DNA from: Asanoa iriomotensis
Lineage (GTDB): Bacteria > Actinomycetota > Actinomycetes > Mycobacteriales > Micromonosporaceae
NCBI RefSeq assembly: GCF_016862515.1
Contig: NZ_BONC01000033.1
Location: 1-64,000 of the forward strand
DNA length: 64,000 bases
Direction of reading: 5' to 3'
The position numbers and the translations under genes are program-made. This document shows positions 35,873-44,715 of this stretch, piece after piece. How positions within the stretch are numbered: position 1 is the stretch's first letter; every line of letters starts with the position of its first letter. The notes under the pieces were generated by a model. The model ran no database searches and was not told the DNA's origin. It was given only the letters and a program-made list of their open reading frames with translations.

Positions 35873-36504
35873 TCGTCGCCGAGGACGCGGTGCTGCTCCG
35901 CGAGGGCCTGGTCGGGATCGTGTCGCGGTTCGGGCACACGGTGCTCGCGTCGGTCGGTGACGCGGCGGCGCTGACGGCGGCGGTGGAGCGGGAGCGGCCG
36001 GACGTGGTGGTCACCGACGTGCGGATGCCGCCGGGCTTCACCGACGAGGGGTTGCGGGCGGCGGTCGCGCTGCGGGCCGCGTACCCGGGCCTGCCGGTGT
36101 TGGTGTTGAGCCAGTACGTGCAGCCGACGTACGCCGCGGAACTGCTCGACAGCGGCGGCGGCCGCGGTGTCGGCTATCTGCTCAAGCACCGCGTGGGCCG
36201 GGTCGAGGAGTTCATGGACGCGCTCGTCCGGGTCGCCGACGGCGGCGCGGCGGTCGACCCGGAGGTGGTCGCCCAGCTGCTCGGCCGCCGGCGCGACCCG
36301 CTGACCCGGCTGACGCCGCGGGAGCGGGAGGTGCTCGCGCTGATCGCCGAGGGCCGCTCGAACGCGGCGATCGCGCGGGCGCTGGTGGTCTCGGAGGCCG
36401 CGGTGGCCAAGCACATCGCCAACATCCTGCTGAAGCTCGACCTGCCACCCGCCGCCGACGACCACCGCCGCGTGCTCGCGGTCCTGGCCTTCCTACGCGG
36501 GTAG
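35860..36504 (+). CDS. LuxR/NarL-type response regulator
   Basis: A 214-residue response regulator starting at GTG 35860 inside the kinase gene (13-base overlap). The receiver has IVVAEDAVLLRE, VVVTDVRMPP with the acceptor Asp, and VLVLSQY. The LuxR helix-turn-helix is TPREREVLALIAEGRSNAAI to AVAKHIANILLKL. The 3' end overlaps the convergent alpha-galactosidase gene by 12 bases. Probably controls the neighbouring MacB-like transporter. Confidence 0.92.
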   Translation: MLRIVVAEDAVLLREGLVGIVSRFGHTVLASVGDAAALTAAVERERPDVVVTDVRMPPGFTDEGLRAAVALRAAYPGLPVLVLSQYVQPTYAAELLDSGGGRGVGYLLKHRVGRVEEFMDALVRVADGGAAVDPEVVAQLLGRRRDPLTRLTPREREVLALIAEGRSNAAIARALVVSEAAVAKHIANILLKLDLPPAADDHRRVLAVLAFLRG

Positions 36505-38550
36505 GACCTCGAGCACGATCGCCTGCTCGGGGCGGAGGCGGGGCAGCTGGATGCCGACCGTGGCCAGGGCGCGGCCGGTCAGGGTGACGTCCGGCAGGTC
36601 GGCGTCCTCGCCCCAGCAGCGGGTGACGCGGTAGCGGCGGTCCGGGGACAGGCCCGGCAGCCTGACCCGGCGCGGGCGCAGCTCGGTCGGATTGTCGAGC
36701 TGTGCGTGCACGAAGACCGCGGCGTCGTCGGTCACGACGCCGCTGACGTCGCCGTGCACCGGGCGACCACCGTGCAGCACCGGGCGGAGTCGCTTGTAGA
36801 GGGTCGCCCAGTCGCGGAGCAGGTCGAGCTCCTCCTCGGTGCAGGTGCTGATGTCCCACTCGATGCCGGCGTGGCCGAACAAGGCGGTGGCGGTGCGGAA
36901 GGCGAGGCCCGCGCTGCGGCCAGTGGTGTGCGCCGGGCTCGGGCCGACGTGGCTGCCGATCAGCTCGGGCGGAAGCAGCAGGGTGGTCCAGCGCTGGATC
37001 TGCTGCCGGTCGAGGGCGTCGTTGGAGTCCGAGGTCCAGACGCGGTCGGTGCGGGCCAGGATGCCGAGGTCGACCCGGCCGCCGCCGGACGCGCACGACT
37101 CGATCTCGAGGTCGGGGTGGCGGTCCCTGATCCGGTCGAGCAGCGCGTAGACGGCCACGGTCTGGCGGTGCACCCCGGCCGCGCCGTCGCGGGCGGCCTC
37201 CAGCAGGTCGCGGTTGTGGTCCCACTTGATGTAGTCGAGGCGGTATTCGGTGACCAGCGCGTCGATCCGCGCGAACAGGTGGTCGGCGACCTCGGGGCGG
37301 GCGACGTCGAGCACGTGCTGGTGCCGGTGCGGCCTCGGCAGCCGGCCGGGGCTGGCCAGGATCCAGTCGGGGTGGTCGCGGGCGAGCCGCGAGTCCGGGT
37401 TGACCATCTCGGGCTCGAACCACAGCCCGAACCGCATGCCGTGGCCCCGCACGTGGTCGACCAGCGGGTGCAGGCCGTCGGGCCAGACCGCCGGGTCGAC
37501 GGTCCAGTCGCCGAGGCCGGCGGTGTCGTCGCGGCGGGCCGGGAACCAGCCGTCGTCGAGCACGAACCGCTCGACACCGACGCGTGCGGCGAGGTCGGCG
37601 AGCTTGGTGAGCCGGCCGAGGTCGTGGTCGAAGTAGACGGCTTCCCAGACGTTGAGCGTGAGCGGCCGGGGCGTGCGGGGGTGGCGCGGGCGGTCGCGGA
37701 TCGCACGGTGGAACCGGTCGCTGAGCCCGTCGAGCCCGTCGCCGGACCAGGCGAACCACCCGGTCGGCGTGGTGTAGCTCGCGCCCGGCTCGAGCCGGAC
37801 CTCGCCGGGCTCCAGCAGCTCACCGCCGCCGAGCACGGCGGTGGTGCCGGAGATCCGCTCGGCGTACTCCTCGTGCCCGCCGCTCCAGCCGATGTGGACG
37901 CCCCACACTTCGCGCCAGCCGGTGTCACCGACGATCAGGAGCGGGGTCGCGTCGTGCCCGGTGCGCCCGCGCCGGCTCTCCCGGGCGTGCGTGCCGTGGC
38001 CCAGCGGTCGTCGCTGTGGCACGCGTTCGAGCCCCCAACGGCCGGTGAAGTCGAGGACCTCGGTGGCCTGCTCGGGGATCGGCAGCAGGGTGCGCAGCGC
38101 GGCGACGGTCCAGGCGTCGGCGCCGACGTTGGTCAGCGTGTGCCGGACCCGCAGGACGCCGTGTCGGTCGAGGTGCAGCTCGGCCCGGACCCGGACGCCG
38201 GCGGTCTCGTCGACCGCCTCGGCGATCAGGTCGCCGCCGTCGACCCGCACGGGCCCCTCGAGCGCGAACCGCAGATAGGGCCACCGCCCGCCGCGGTCAC
38301 CGCTGACGCCGGGCCGGCCGGCGTAGCCGTCCCACTGCGCCGGCAGCAACGGCATGCTCCCGACGGGTTGCGTCGGCCCGCCGACGGCCGAGGGAACACC
38401 GCCACCGGCCGCGACGACCAGCGCGCGCAGCGAGTCGTCGTCGAGGGGGCCGGGATCGGCACCCCAGTGCACGACGCGCGGAAGACCGGGACCGGCGACA
38501 TCGAGAACGAGCGCCGCACCCGCGGCGGCCAGCACAACGGGCTCGGTCAT
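36493..38550 (-). CDS. Alpha-galactosidase, family GH36
   Basis: A 685-residue GH36 enzyme hydrolysing terminal alpha-galactosides such as melibiose or raffinose. DYIKWDHNRD carries the catalytic nucleophile Asp, and TSDSNDALDR the acid/base Asp; FVLDDGWF and FGLWFEPEMVNPDS are family motifs. An N-terminal beta-sandwich precedes the TIM barrel and a C-terminal beta domain follows. No signal peptide is seen, so it acts on imported sugars. ATG 38550 lies six bases after TAGGCT, and an in-frame GTG between the two is rejected. No alpha-galactoside transporter is adjacent. Confidence 0.93.
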   Translation of the reverse strand: MTEPVVLAAAGAALVLDVAGPGLPRVVHWGADPGPLDDDSLRALVVAAGGGVPSAVGGPTQPVGSMPLLPAQWDGYAGRPGVSGDRGGRWPYLRFALEGPVRVDGGDLIAEAVDETAGVRVRAELHLDRHGVLRVRHTLTNVGADAWTVAALRTLLPIPEQATEVLDFTGRWGLERVPQRRPLGHGTHARESRRGRTGHDATPLLIVGDTGWREVWGVHIGWSGGHEEYAERISGTTAVLGGGELLEPGEVRLEPGASYTTPTGWFAWSGDGLDGLSDRFHRAIRDRPRHPRTPRPLTLNVWEAVYFDHDLGRLTKLADLAARVGVERFVLDDGWFPARRDDTAGLGDWTVDPAVWPDGLHPLVDHVRGHGMRFGLWFEPEMVNPDSRLARDHPDWILASPGRLPRPHRHQHVLDVARPEVADHLFARIDALVTEYRLDYIKWDHNRDLLEAARDGAAGVHRQTVAVYALLDRIRDRHPDLEIESCASGGGRVDLGILARTDRVWTSDSNDALDRQQIQRWTTLLLPPELIGSHVGPSPAHTTGRSAGLAFRTATALFGHAGIEWDISTCTEEELDLLRDWATLYKRLRPVLHGGRPVHGDVSGVVTDDAAVFVHAQLDNPTELRPRRVRLPGLSPDRRYRVTRCWGEDADLPDVTLTGRALATVGIQLPRLRPEQAIVLEVLPA

Positions 38551-38556
38551 CGGCAC

Positions 38557-38562
38557 AGCCTA
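38557..38562 (-). promoter_or_regulatory. -10 box of the alpha-galactosidase gene
   Basis: TAGGCT on the minus strand, six bases from ATG 38550, at the very end of the upstream DUF2625 gene (stop 38566). It separates the alpha-galactosidase from the operon before it. Confidence 0.5.
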
Positions 38563-38565
38563 CGG

Positions 38566-39159
38566 TCAAAATCCGAGCTGCTGGGCCACGTCGTGGTGGA
38601 CCGAGATCAGCTCGGCGATCGGGATCGGCTTGCGGGAGACCGCGGCCAGGTCTTTGCCCTCCCGGGTCCACGGTGGTGGCAACAGGCTGATCCCCTCGTC
38701 GAGCGCGACGCCCGCCACCTCGGCTTCCCAACCCGGCCAGCGCAGGTCGGCGTAGAACTCCGTCGCGCTCCCGGTCAGCATGGCCTCGAGCCAGTCGCCG
38801 TAGCCGACCTCCAGGTCGTCCCAGGCGAGGCGGTCAGGGCCGAAGTAGTGCACCGTCGGGCGGGCGCCGGGCCGCGCGGCGAACTGGCCGCCCAGCACGT
38901 CATGGGCGATGGCCAGGTGGCCGGGACCCAGACCGGCGGCGACGTCCGGCAGGGCGTCGTGGCCGCCGCCGAAGACCCGGAGCCAGCCGTGGTCGACGAC
39001 CAGGCCGCCGGTGTTGGCGACCACCGCGCCCAGCCACGACCTCTCCGTGATCTCCAGGGCGGCCAGGCACGCGGCAGAACGCTCCAGGTCGGCCGGCAGC
39101 ACCTCGACCGGGTAGGGGGCCGCGGCGACGAGAGCCGAGATCTCGGGCCAGGCGGTCAC
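38566..39159 (-). CDS. DUF2625 family protein
   Basis: A 197-residue cytoplasmic protein of the DUF2625 family, recognised from RSWLGAVVANTGGLVVDHGWLRV, LAIAHDVLGGQFA and ATEFYADLRWPGWEAEV. The family has no known activity; a SMI1/KNR4-like immunity-type relationship has been a possibility for such small proteins but is not shown. The GTG at 39159 overlaps the MFS stop (GTGA), so it is the last gene of a methyltransferase-MFS-DUF2625 operon. Confidence 0.75.
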   Translation of the reverse strand: MTAWPEISALVAAAPYPVEVLPADLERSAACLAALEITERSWLGAVVANTGGLVVDHGWLRVFGGGHDALPDVAAGLGPGHLAIAHDVLGGQFAARPGARPTVHYFGPDRLAWDDLEVGYGDWLEAMLTGSATEFYADLRWPGWEAEVAGVALDEGISLLPPPWTREGKDLAAVSRKPIPIAELISVHHDVAQQLGF

Positions 39160-40463
39160 TTGGCCAGCCTTTCCGGGAGTTGGTCTGCCGGCACCGCCGG
39201 CTGGGCCGGGATCACCGGGCCGGTGGCGGTCACCGCGGTGTCGGCCGGGGCGCGTTGGGCGCGGGACAGGGCCAGGAACGGCAGGGCGAAGGCGGAGAGG
39301 ACGCCGCTGACCACATAGGACGTCGGATAGTTCCAGACGTCGGCGACCCGGCCCAGGACGGGTTGGGCCACCACGCCGCCGGTCGAGCTCATCAGCGAGT
39401 CGAACGACAGGATGGTGGCGCGTTGGCTCGACGGGATCAGGGCGTTGATGAACGCCTGGCGGATCGGCATCGTGGCGGCCGAAACCAGGCCCCACAGCAT
39501 GATCAGCGCGAGCACCACCCAGAAGTTGGTCACCAGGCCGATCAGCAGAATCGCCACCACGCTGAAGGCCCCGGCGAACAACAACGCCGACGTGCGGCGG
39601 CGGAAGCGGGCCCGCACCCAGGTCGTGCCGAAGCCGCCGGCGATCTGGGCCGCCGACAGCAGCGCCGCGACCAGGCCCGCCACGCCGTAGGCCTGCGGGT
39701 CGCCGTAGAGCTCCAGCAGGTAGGGCTGCAGCGCGTAGAAGATGTAGACGCCGACGCCGCCGACGAACGGCGCCGCCAGCATCAGGTAGCGCACCGACGG
39801 GACCCGCCAACCGTAGTCGACCGAGTCGCCGACGATGCGGCGGATCTCGGCCAGGGGCCGGCCGCCGCGGTTGGGTGTGAAGCCCAGGTCGCGCATCACG
39901 ATCGCGGCCACCACGAACATCACCACGAGCACCGCCGCCCGCACGACGAACGGGACGCCGAGGTTGGTGAGCTGGGCCAGGTAGCCGCCGCCGGCCGAGC
40001 CCGCGAGCATCGCCGCGCCCGAGGCGACCTGGGCACGGGCGAAGACCGCGTCGAGTTGGCCGTCGAAGCCCGTGGCGGTCAGCGCGTCGACCAGCCAGGC
40101 CTCGGTGGCGCCGGAGAAGAACGTGAAGCCGAGGCCGAGCAGCGCGGAGACCACCGCCCACTGCCAGAACGGTGCCTCGGTGTGCCACAGCAGCACGTAG
40201 AGCGCGGTGGTGACGGCCAGCGTGAGCGTGCCGAGCAGGAACGACGCGCGCCGGCCGCGCAGGTCGGCCACGATGCCGGTGGGCACCTCGAAGAGCACCA
40301 TGCCCGCCGTGTAGAACGCGTTGGCCGCGAACGCCTCGAGGTTGGTGAGCCCGGCGTCGAGCAGGAAGATCGTGTTGATGCCCCAGATCAGCGACGCGGC
40401 GAGCGTGTTGCCGACCGTGAGGACGTAGTAGATCCGTTTGACCGAGGCCGGCGTCGTGCTCAT
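39156..40463 (-). CDS. MFS transporter
   Basis: A 435-residue major-facilitator protein with about twelve membrane helices. The loop between helices 2 and 3 reads GIVADLRGRRASF, the MFS signature A. TEAWLVDALT and the central loop GFTPNRGGRPLAEIRRI resemble actinobacterial drug-efflux type MFS proteins. The start overlaps the methyltransferase stop (ATGA). Substrate unknown; the association with a methyltransferase suggests export of, or protection from, a small molecule. Confidence 0.85.
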   Translation of the reverse strand: MSTTPASVKRIYYVLTVGNTLAASLIWGINTIFLLDAGLTNLEAFAANAFYTAGMVLFEVPTGIVADLRGRRASFLLGTLTLAVTTALYVLLWHTEAPFWQWAVVSALLGLGFTFFSGATEAWLVDALTATGFDGQLDAVFARAQVASGAAMLAGSAGGGYLAQLTNLGVPFVVRAAVLVVMFVVAAIVMRDLGFTPNRGGRPLAEIRRIVGDSVDYGWRVPSVRYLMLAAPFVGGVGVYIFYALQPYLLELYGDPQAYGVAGLVAALLSAAQIAGGFGTTWVRARFRRRTSALLFAGAFSVVAILLIGLVTNFWVVLALIMLWGLVSAATMPIRQAFINALIPSSQRATILSFDSLMSSTGGVVAQPVLGRVADVWNYPTSYVVSGVLSAFALPFLALSRAQRAPADTAVTATGPVIPAQPAVPADQLPERLAK

Positions 40464-41047
40464 GCTCCCGGCCGCTCGGCCCGGACCAGCGTGTCGATCG
40501 CGTCGCGCGCACCCTCGACCGGGCGCCGGACCCGCTCGGCGCGCCGCACCACGAGGTCACCCAGCGACGCCACCAGGGCGTCGAGCGACCAGAGCCGTTC
40601 GAGATCCTGTGGGCCGCCGGAACCCTCGGCGAGGTTGGTCGAGTCGTGCCCGACCAGCAGCAGCGTGCCGCCGGGCGCGACCGCGGACACGGCCCGGCGC
40701 AACACCGGCTGCCACAGCGCCGGCGGCACGTGCAGGTAGGCGATCAGCACCAGGTCGGCCGTCGGCGGCTGGTAGTCGGCCAGGTCGGCCCGCACCCAGG
40801 TGACGTCGAGCCCCCGCGACTCGGCGATCCGGCGGCCCTTGTCGAGCGCTATCTCCGAGAAGTCGACGGCGGTCACCCGCCAGCCCACGCCGGCCAGCCA
40901 GAGCGCGTTGCGGCCCTCACCGGCGGCCAGGTCGACCGCGCTGCCCGGCGGGAGGTCGGTCAGCTCGGCCGCGACGAAGCGGTTGGGATCGGCGCTCCAG
41001 ACGAGCTCACTCTCGGCATATCTGCGGTTCCACGACTCGGCGTCCAT
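40460..41047 (-). CDS. SAM-dependent methyltransferase, TehB-like
   Basis: A 195-residue class I methyltransferase. VDLAAGEGRNALWLA is motif I for S-adenosylmethionine, VTAVDFSEIALDKGR the acidic loop, and DLVLIAYLHVP motif IV. It resembles TehB-like and thiopurine-type methyltransferases. TAGCTT lies eight bases before the ATG at 41047, so a leaderless start is likely. It opens the operon with the MFS and DUF2625 genes. Substrate unknown; tellurite or small-thiol methylation is possible. Confidence 0.82.
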   Translation of the reverse strand: MDAESWNRRYAESELVWSADPNRFVAAELTDLPPGSAVDLAAGEGRNALWLAGVGWRVTAVDFSEIALDKGRRIAESRGLDVTWVRADLADYQPPTADLVLIAYLHVPPALWQPVLRRAVSAVAPGGTLLLVGHDSTNLAEGSGGPQDLERLWSLDALVASLGDLVVRRAERVRRPVEGARDAIDTLVRAERPGA

Positions 41048-41055
41048 GGCCGCTA

Positions 41056-41079
41056 AAGCTAGCCCTACCGTCCGACAAT
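41056..41079. promoter_or_regulatory. Divergent -10 boxes between methyltransferase and acylphosphatase genes
   Basis: TAGCTT on the minus strand (41061-41056), eight bases before ATG 41047, and GACAAT on the plus strand (41074-41079), six bases before ATG 41086. The whole intergenic region is only 38 bases, so the two promoters must overlap and both mRNAs are probably leaderless. Confidence 0.45.
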
Positions 41080-41085
41080 AAGCAC

Positions 41086-41364
41086 ATGATCAGACGTCGG
41101 GTCGTCGTGTCCGGCCGGGTGCAGGGCGTGTTCTTCCGCGACACCTGCCGCCGGGAAGCGCTCGCGGCCGGTGTCACCGGTTGGGTCCGCAACCTGCGCG
41201 ACGGCACCGTCGAGGCGGCGTTCGAGGGTGCACCCGAGGCCGTCGACCGCATGGTGAAATGGTCTCGCAAAGGGCCGCCCGACGCGGTGGTCTACGACAC
41301 CACGGTGACCGACGAGCCGCCGGCCGGCGACGACACGTTCGCCGTGCTGCCGACCCCGCGCTGA
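41086..41364 (+). CDS. acyP: Acylphosphatase
   Basis: A 92-residue acylphosphatase hydrolysing carboxyl-phosphate bonds. VQGVFFRDT provides the phosphate-binding loop with the catalytic Arg, and GWVRNLRDGTVEAAFEG carries the catalytic Asn. Size and ferredoxin-like alpha/beta pattern are normal. No Shine-Dalgarno sequence precedes the ATG. The SDR gene follows 14 bases downstream with its own ribosome binding site, so they are probably co-transcribed. Confidence 0.93.
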   Translation: MIRRRVVVSGRVQGVFFRDTCRREALAAGVTGWVRNLRDGTVEAAFEGAPEAVDRMVKWSRKGPPDAVVYDTTVTDEPPAGDDTFAVLPTPR

Positions 41365-41378
41365 CGAAGGGAAAACCA

Positions 41379-42140
41379 ATGGGCGTCCTCGACCAGTTCC
41401 GACTCGACGGCAAGGTCGCGATCGTCACGGGCGCGTCCTCGGGGCTCGGCCTGGCCACCGCGGTCGGGCTCGCCGAGGCGGGCGCCGACGTGGTGGTCGC
41501 CGGGCGCCGGGCCGACCGGCTCGCCCAGACGGTCGCGCTGGTCGAGCAGGCCGGCGGCAAGGCGCACGCGGTGCCCACCGACGTGTCCGAGCCCGACGCC
41601 TGCCGCGCGCTGGCCGCCGCCGCGGTCGAGCGCTTCGGCCGCCTCGACATCCTGGTCAACAACGCCGGCCTCGGCACCGCCGTGCCGGCGTCACGGGAGA
41701 CGCCCGAGCAATACCGCCAGGTCCTCGACGTCAACCTGATGGGCGCCTACTGGATGGCGCAGGCCGCCGCGAAGCACATGACCGACGGCGGCTCGATCAT
41801 CAACATCTCCAGCGTGCTCGGCATCGTCTCGGCCGGCCTGCCGCAGGCCGCCTACTCCAGCGCCAAGGCCGGCCTGCTGGGGCTGACCCGCGACCTGGCC
41901 GCGCAGTGGACCAGCCGCAAGGGCATCAGGGTCAACGCGATCGCGCCGGGCTTCTTCCCGTCGGAGATGACCGACCAATACCCGGACGGCTACTACGAGC
42001 AGCGGATCGCCCAGGTGCCCGCCGGCCGCGCCGGCGACCCGATGGAGTTGGCGGCGACGGTCGTGTTCCTCGCCTCGCCGGGCGCCGGCTACATCACCGG
42101 CGCCACGATCGTCGTGGACGGCGGGGGCACTATCGTGTGA
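41379..42140 (+). CDS. Short-chain dehydrogenase/reductase
   Basis: A 253-residue classical SDR. TGASSGLG at residues 17-24 binds NAD(P), NNAG lies near residue 90, ISSVLG supplies the catalytic Ser, and YSSAK the Tyr-Lys pair; the ending ITGATIVVDGGG is typical. GAAGGGAAAACC precedes the ATG at 41379. It resembles gluconate 5-dehydrogenase or 3-oxoacyl-ACP-reductase-like SDRs; substrate unknown. Confidence 0.88.
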   Translation: MGVLDQFRLDGKVAIVTGASSGLGLATAVGLAEAGADVVVAGRRADRLAQTVALVEQAGGKAHAVPTDVSEPDACRALAAAAVERFGRLDILVNNAGLGTAVPASRETPEQYRQVLDVNLMGAYWMAQAAAKHMTDGGSIINISSVLGIVSAGLPQAAYSSAKAGLLGLTRDLAAQWTSRKGIRVNAIAPGFFPSEMTDQYPDGYYEQRIAQVPAGRAGDPMELAATVVFLASPGAGYITGATIVVDGGGTIV

Positions 42141-42187
42141 TGACCGGAAGGCACCGGGATGCGCCAGCATCCCGGTGGCTGAGGACC

Positions 42188-43174
42188 TTAGTTCACCGTC
42201 AACCGGCGGCGGAACACCCAGTAGGTCCAGCCCTGGTAGAGCAACACCAACGGCAGGAACACGCCCGCCACCACGGTCATGATCTTCAGGGAGTACGCGC
42301 TGGCAGCGGCGTTGGCGACCGTCAGCGTGCCGGCGGGGTCCCCTGTCGACGGCAGCAGGGCCGGGTGCAGCGCGGCGAACAGCGCGGCCACCGTGAGCCC
42401 GATCGCCGCCGCCGTGCCGGTGAACGCCCAGCCTTCATGGCGCACCCGGTTGGCCCCCAGCGCGGCGATCGCCGCGACCGCCGCCGCGCTGCCGAGCCCG
42501 ACGGCGGCCGGATCGCGGCGCACGCCGATCAGCATCCAGGCGAGGAAGCCGAGCAGCAGCGCCACCGCGACCGGCCCGAAGCGGGCCGCCAGCTTGTTGG
42601 CCCGGTCGCGCACCTCGCCGGTCGTCTTGAGCGCCACGAACACCGCGCCGTGCAACACGAACACCGCGCCGAAGGCGGCCGCGCCGAGCAGCGCGAACGG
42701 GTTGAGCAGGTCGACCAGCCCGCCCGCGTAGTCGTGATCGGCGGCCAGCGGCACACCGCGCACGATGTTGGCGAAGATGAGGCCCCACAGCAGGGCGGGC
42801 AGCAGGGATCCACAAAGGATGGCCAGGTCCCAGCGGCCGCGCCAGGCGGCGTCGTCACGCTTGCCGCGGAACTCGAACCCCACGCCGCGCACGATCAGGG
42901 CCAGCAGCACCAGCAGCATGGGCAGGTAGAAACCGGAGAACACGCTGGCGTACCAATGGGGAAAGGCGGCGAACATCGCGCCGGCCGCGGTGATCAGCCA
43001 GACCTCGTTGCCGTCCCAGACGGGCCCGATGGTGTTGAGCAACAGCCGCCGTTCGGCCTCGTCGCGGCCGAACGTGCGCATCAGCACGCCGACGCCGAAG
43101 TCGAAGCCCTCCAGCACGAAGTAGCCGACGAACAGGAAGGCGATCGCGAGGAACCAGAAGGTGGGCAGGTCCAC
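42188..43174 (-). CDS. cydB: Cytochrome bd oxidase subunit II
   Basis: A 328-residue membrane protein with about eight to nine helices, forming with CydA the cytochrome bd quinol oxidase that reduces oxygen with high affinity. Family motifs are FVLEGFDFGVGVL, GPVWDGNEVWLI and YLPMLLVLLALIVRGVGFEFR. The gene starts 14 bases after cydA. No cydDC genes for haem/thiol export follow; the next gene is convergent. Both termini look intact. Confidence 0.95.
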   Translation of the reverse strand: MDLPTFWFLAIAFLFVGYFVLEGFDFGVGVLMRTFGRDEAERRLLLNTIGPVWDGNEVWLITAAGAMFAAFPHWYASVFSGFYLPMLLVLLALIVRGVGFEFRGKRDDAAWRGRWDLAILCGSLLPALLWGLIFANIVRGVPLAADHDYAGGLVDLLNPFALLGAAAFGAVFVLHGAVFVALKTTGEVRDRANKLAARFGPVAVALLLGFLAWMLIGVRRDPAAVGLGSAAAVAAIAALGANRVRHEGWAFTGTAAAIGLTVAALFAALHPALLPSTGDPAGTLTVANAAASAYSLKIMTVVAGVFLPLVLLYQGWTYWVFRRRLTVN

Positions 43175-43188
43175 TGTGGTCTCCCGGG

Positions 43189-44595
43189 TCAGTAGGCGGT
43201 GGCGAGGGCGGGCACGTCGTCGTCCGAGGCCTTGTCCGGCACCGGTTTGGGCGGCGGCAACCCGGCCTTCGCGTACCGGAGCAGCAGCTTCCCCTCGATG
43301 AACGCCAGGATCGCGTAGATCAGCGTGAAGGCGAGGAACGAGGTCAGCACCTCGGTCAGCGAGACGCTCCGGGAGACGCCGTCGCGGGTGAGCAGCTCAC
43401 CGAAGACGATCCAGGGCTGCCGGCCCATCTCGGTGAAGATCCAGCCCGCGGTGCTCGCGCCGAGCGGCAGCAGCGGCAGGATCAGCCCGGCGCGGAGCAA
43501 CCAGCGGTTCGTCGGTGTGCGACCGCGCCGCTGCGACCAGAGCACCAGCAGCGCGATGGCGGCGGCAGCGAGGCCGAGCGTGATCATCACCCGGAAGCTC
43601 CAGTACGTCACCGGCACGATCGGCGAGTAGCTGCCGGGTCCGTACTCGGCGGCGTACCTCGCCTGCAGGTCGTTGATGCCCTCGACGGCGCCCTTCGGGT
43701 CGCCGGTGGCCAGGAACGAGAGCAGGTACGGCAGCTTGAGGGCGAACACCTCGCGGCTGCCGTCGAGGGTGCCGATGGTCAGCACGGAGAACGACGCCGG
43801 CTGTTCGGACTGGTAGAGCGCCTCGGCCGCGGCCATCTTCATCGGCTGCACCTCGGTCATGATCTTGCCCTGGATGTCGCCGGTGAAGACCAGCGCCGCG
43901 CTCGACACCAAGGTGACCCAGGCGCCCAGTTTGAGCGCGAACCGGTGCTCGCCCGCGTCCGTGTCGGGCCGGCGGGTGACGTGCCACAGCGAGACCGCGA
44001 CCAGCAGCGCGCCCGCGACGAGGAAGGCGGCGGCCAAGGTGTGCGGGAAGGTGATCACCGCGACCTTGTTGGTCAGCACGGCCCAGATGTCGGTCAGTTC
44101 GGGGCGTCCGGTGTCGGGGTTCATCCGGAAGCCGACCGGGTTCTGCATCCACGAGTTGGCGGCCAGGATGAAGAACATCGACAGCACGCTGCCCAGCGCC
44201 GCGGTCCAGATGGTGGCGAGGTGGATCCGCTTCGGCAGCTTCTCCCACCCGAAGATCCACAGGCCGAGGAAGGTGGACTCGAGGAAGAACGCGAGCAGCG
44301 CCTCCATCGCGAGCGGCGCACCGAACACGTCGCCGACGAAGCGCGAGTAGTCGCTCCAGTTCATCCCGAACTGGAACTCCTGGACGATGCCGGTGACGAC
44401 GCCCATCGCGAAGTTGATCAGGAACAGCTTCCCGTAGAAATGGGTCAGCCGCAGGTAGCGCGGGTTGCCGGTGCGATGCCAGAGCGTCTGCAGCGTGGCG
44501 ACCAGCGGACCGAGCCCGATCGTCAGCGGCACGAAGAGGAAGTGGTAGACGGTGGTGACACCGAACTGCCACCGGGCGACATCGAGCGCGTCCAT
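43189..44595 (-). CDS. cydA: Cytochrome bd oxidase subunit I
   Basis: A 468-residue haem-carrying subunit with nine helices. RWQFGVTTVYHFLFVPLTIGL includes the haem b595 His, and the later helices carry the haem b558 His and Met ligands. The GRQPWIVFGEL motif marks the end of the quinol-binding Q-loop, which is of the short type. ATG 44595 has GGAGGG about ten bases upstream. Two perfect palindromes just upstream point to a dedicated regulator. Quinol oxidase acting under low oxygen or respiratory stress. Confidence 0.96.
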   Translation of the reverse strand: MDALDVARWQFGVTTVYHFLFVPLTIGLGPLVATLQTLWHRTGNPRYLRLTHFYGKLFLINFAMGVVTGIVQEFQFGMNWSDYSRFVGDVFGAPLAMEALLAFFLESTFLGLWIFGWEKLPKRIHLATIWTAALGSVLSMFFILAANSWMQNPVGFRMNPDTGRPELTDIWAVLTNKVAVITFPHTLAAAFLVAGALLVAVSLWHVTRRPDTDAGEHRFALKLGAWVTLVSSAALVFTGDIQGKIMTEVQPMKMAAAEALYQSEQPASFSVLTIGTLDGSREVFALKLPYLLSFLATGDPKGAVEGINDLQARYAAEYGPGSYSPIVPVTYWSFRVMITLGLAAAAIALLVLWSQRRGRTPTNRWLLRAGLILPLLPLGASTAGWIFTEMGRQPWIVFGELLTRDGVSRSVSLTEVLTSFLAFTLIYAILAFIEGKLLLRYAKAGLPPPKPVPDKASDDDVPALATAY

Positions 44596-44612
44596 GGACT
44601 GGCCCCCTCCAG

Positions 44613-44649
44613 TTACTACGACCGGTAGTAATACTACGAGACGTCGTAG
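44613..44649. promoter_or_regulatory. Two palindromic operators upstream of cydAB
   Basis: TTACTAC-GACCG-GTAGTAA (44613-44631) and CTACGA-GACG-TCGTAG (44634-44649) are perfect palindromes with related CTACGA half-sites. A possible -10, TAGTAT on the minus strand, lies between their centres. They do not match the Rex operator (TTGTGAA-N4-TTCACAA), so a different regulator is implied. Confidence 0.65.
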
Positions 44650-44679
44650 AACGGGGAGTGGTCGGGTGTATCGCGGGCG

Positions 44680-44708
44680 TTGACATCGGATGTATTGATA
44701 ACTATGGT
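44680..44708 (+). promoter_or_regulatory. Promoter and 13-bp operator before the toroid-like gene
   Basis: TTGACA (44680-44685), 17 bases, TATGGT (44703-44708), then seven bases to GTG 44716. The palindromic 13-mer ACATCGGATGTAT covers 44683-44695, overlapping the -35 box. The same 13-mer with one or two changes occurs twice before the fuconate dehydratase gene. Confidence 0.75.
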
Positions 44709-44715
44709 CGCGTTC

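Noticed and set aside
44680-44706. TTG 44680 or ATG 44704 as start of the toroid-like gene
   Set aside because: The TTG is part of the TTGACA -35 box and the ATG lies inside the -10 box; GTG 44716 is seven bases past that -10.
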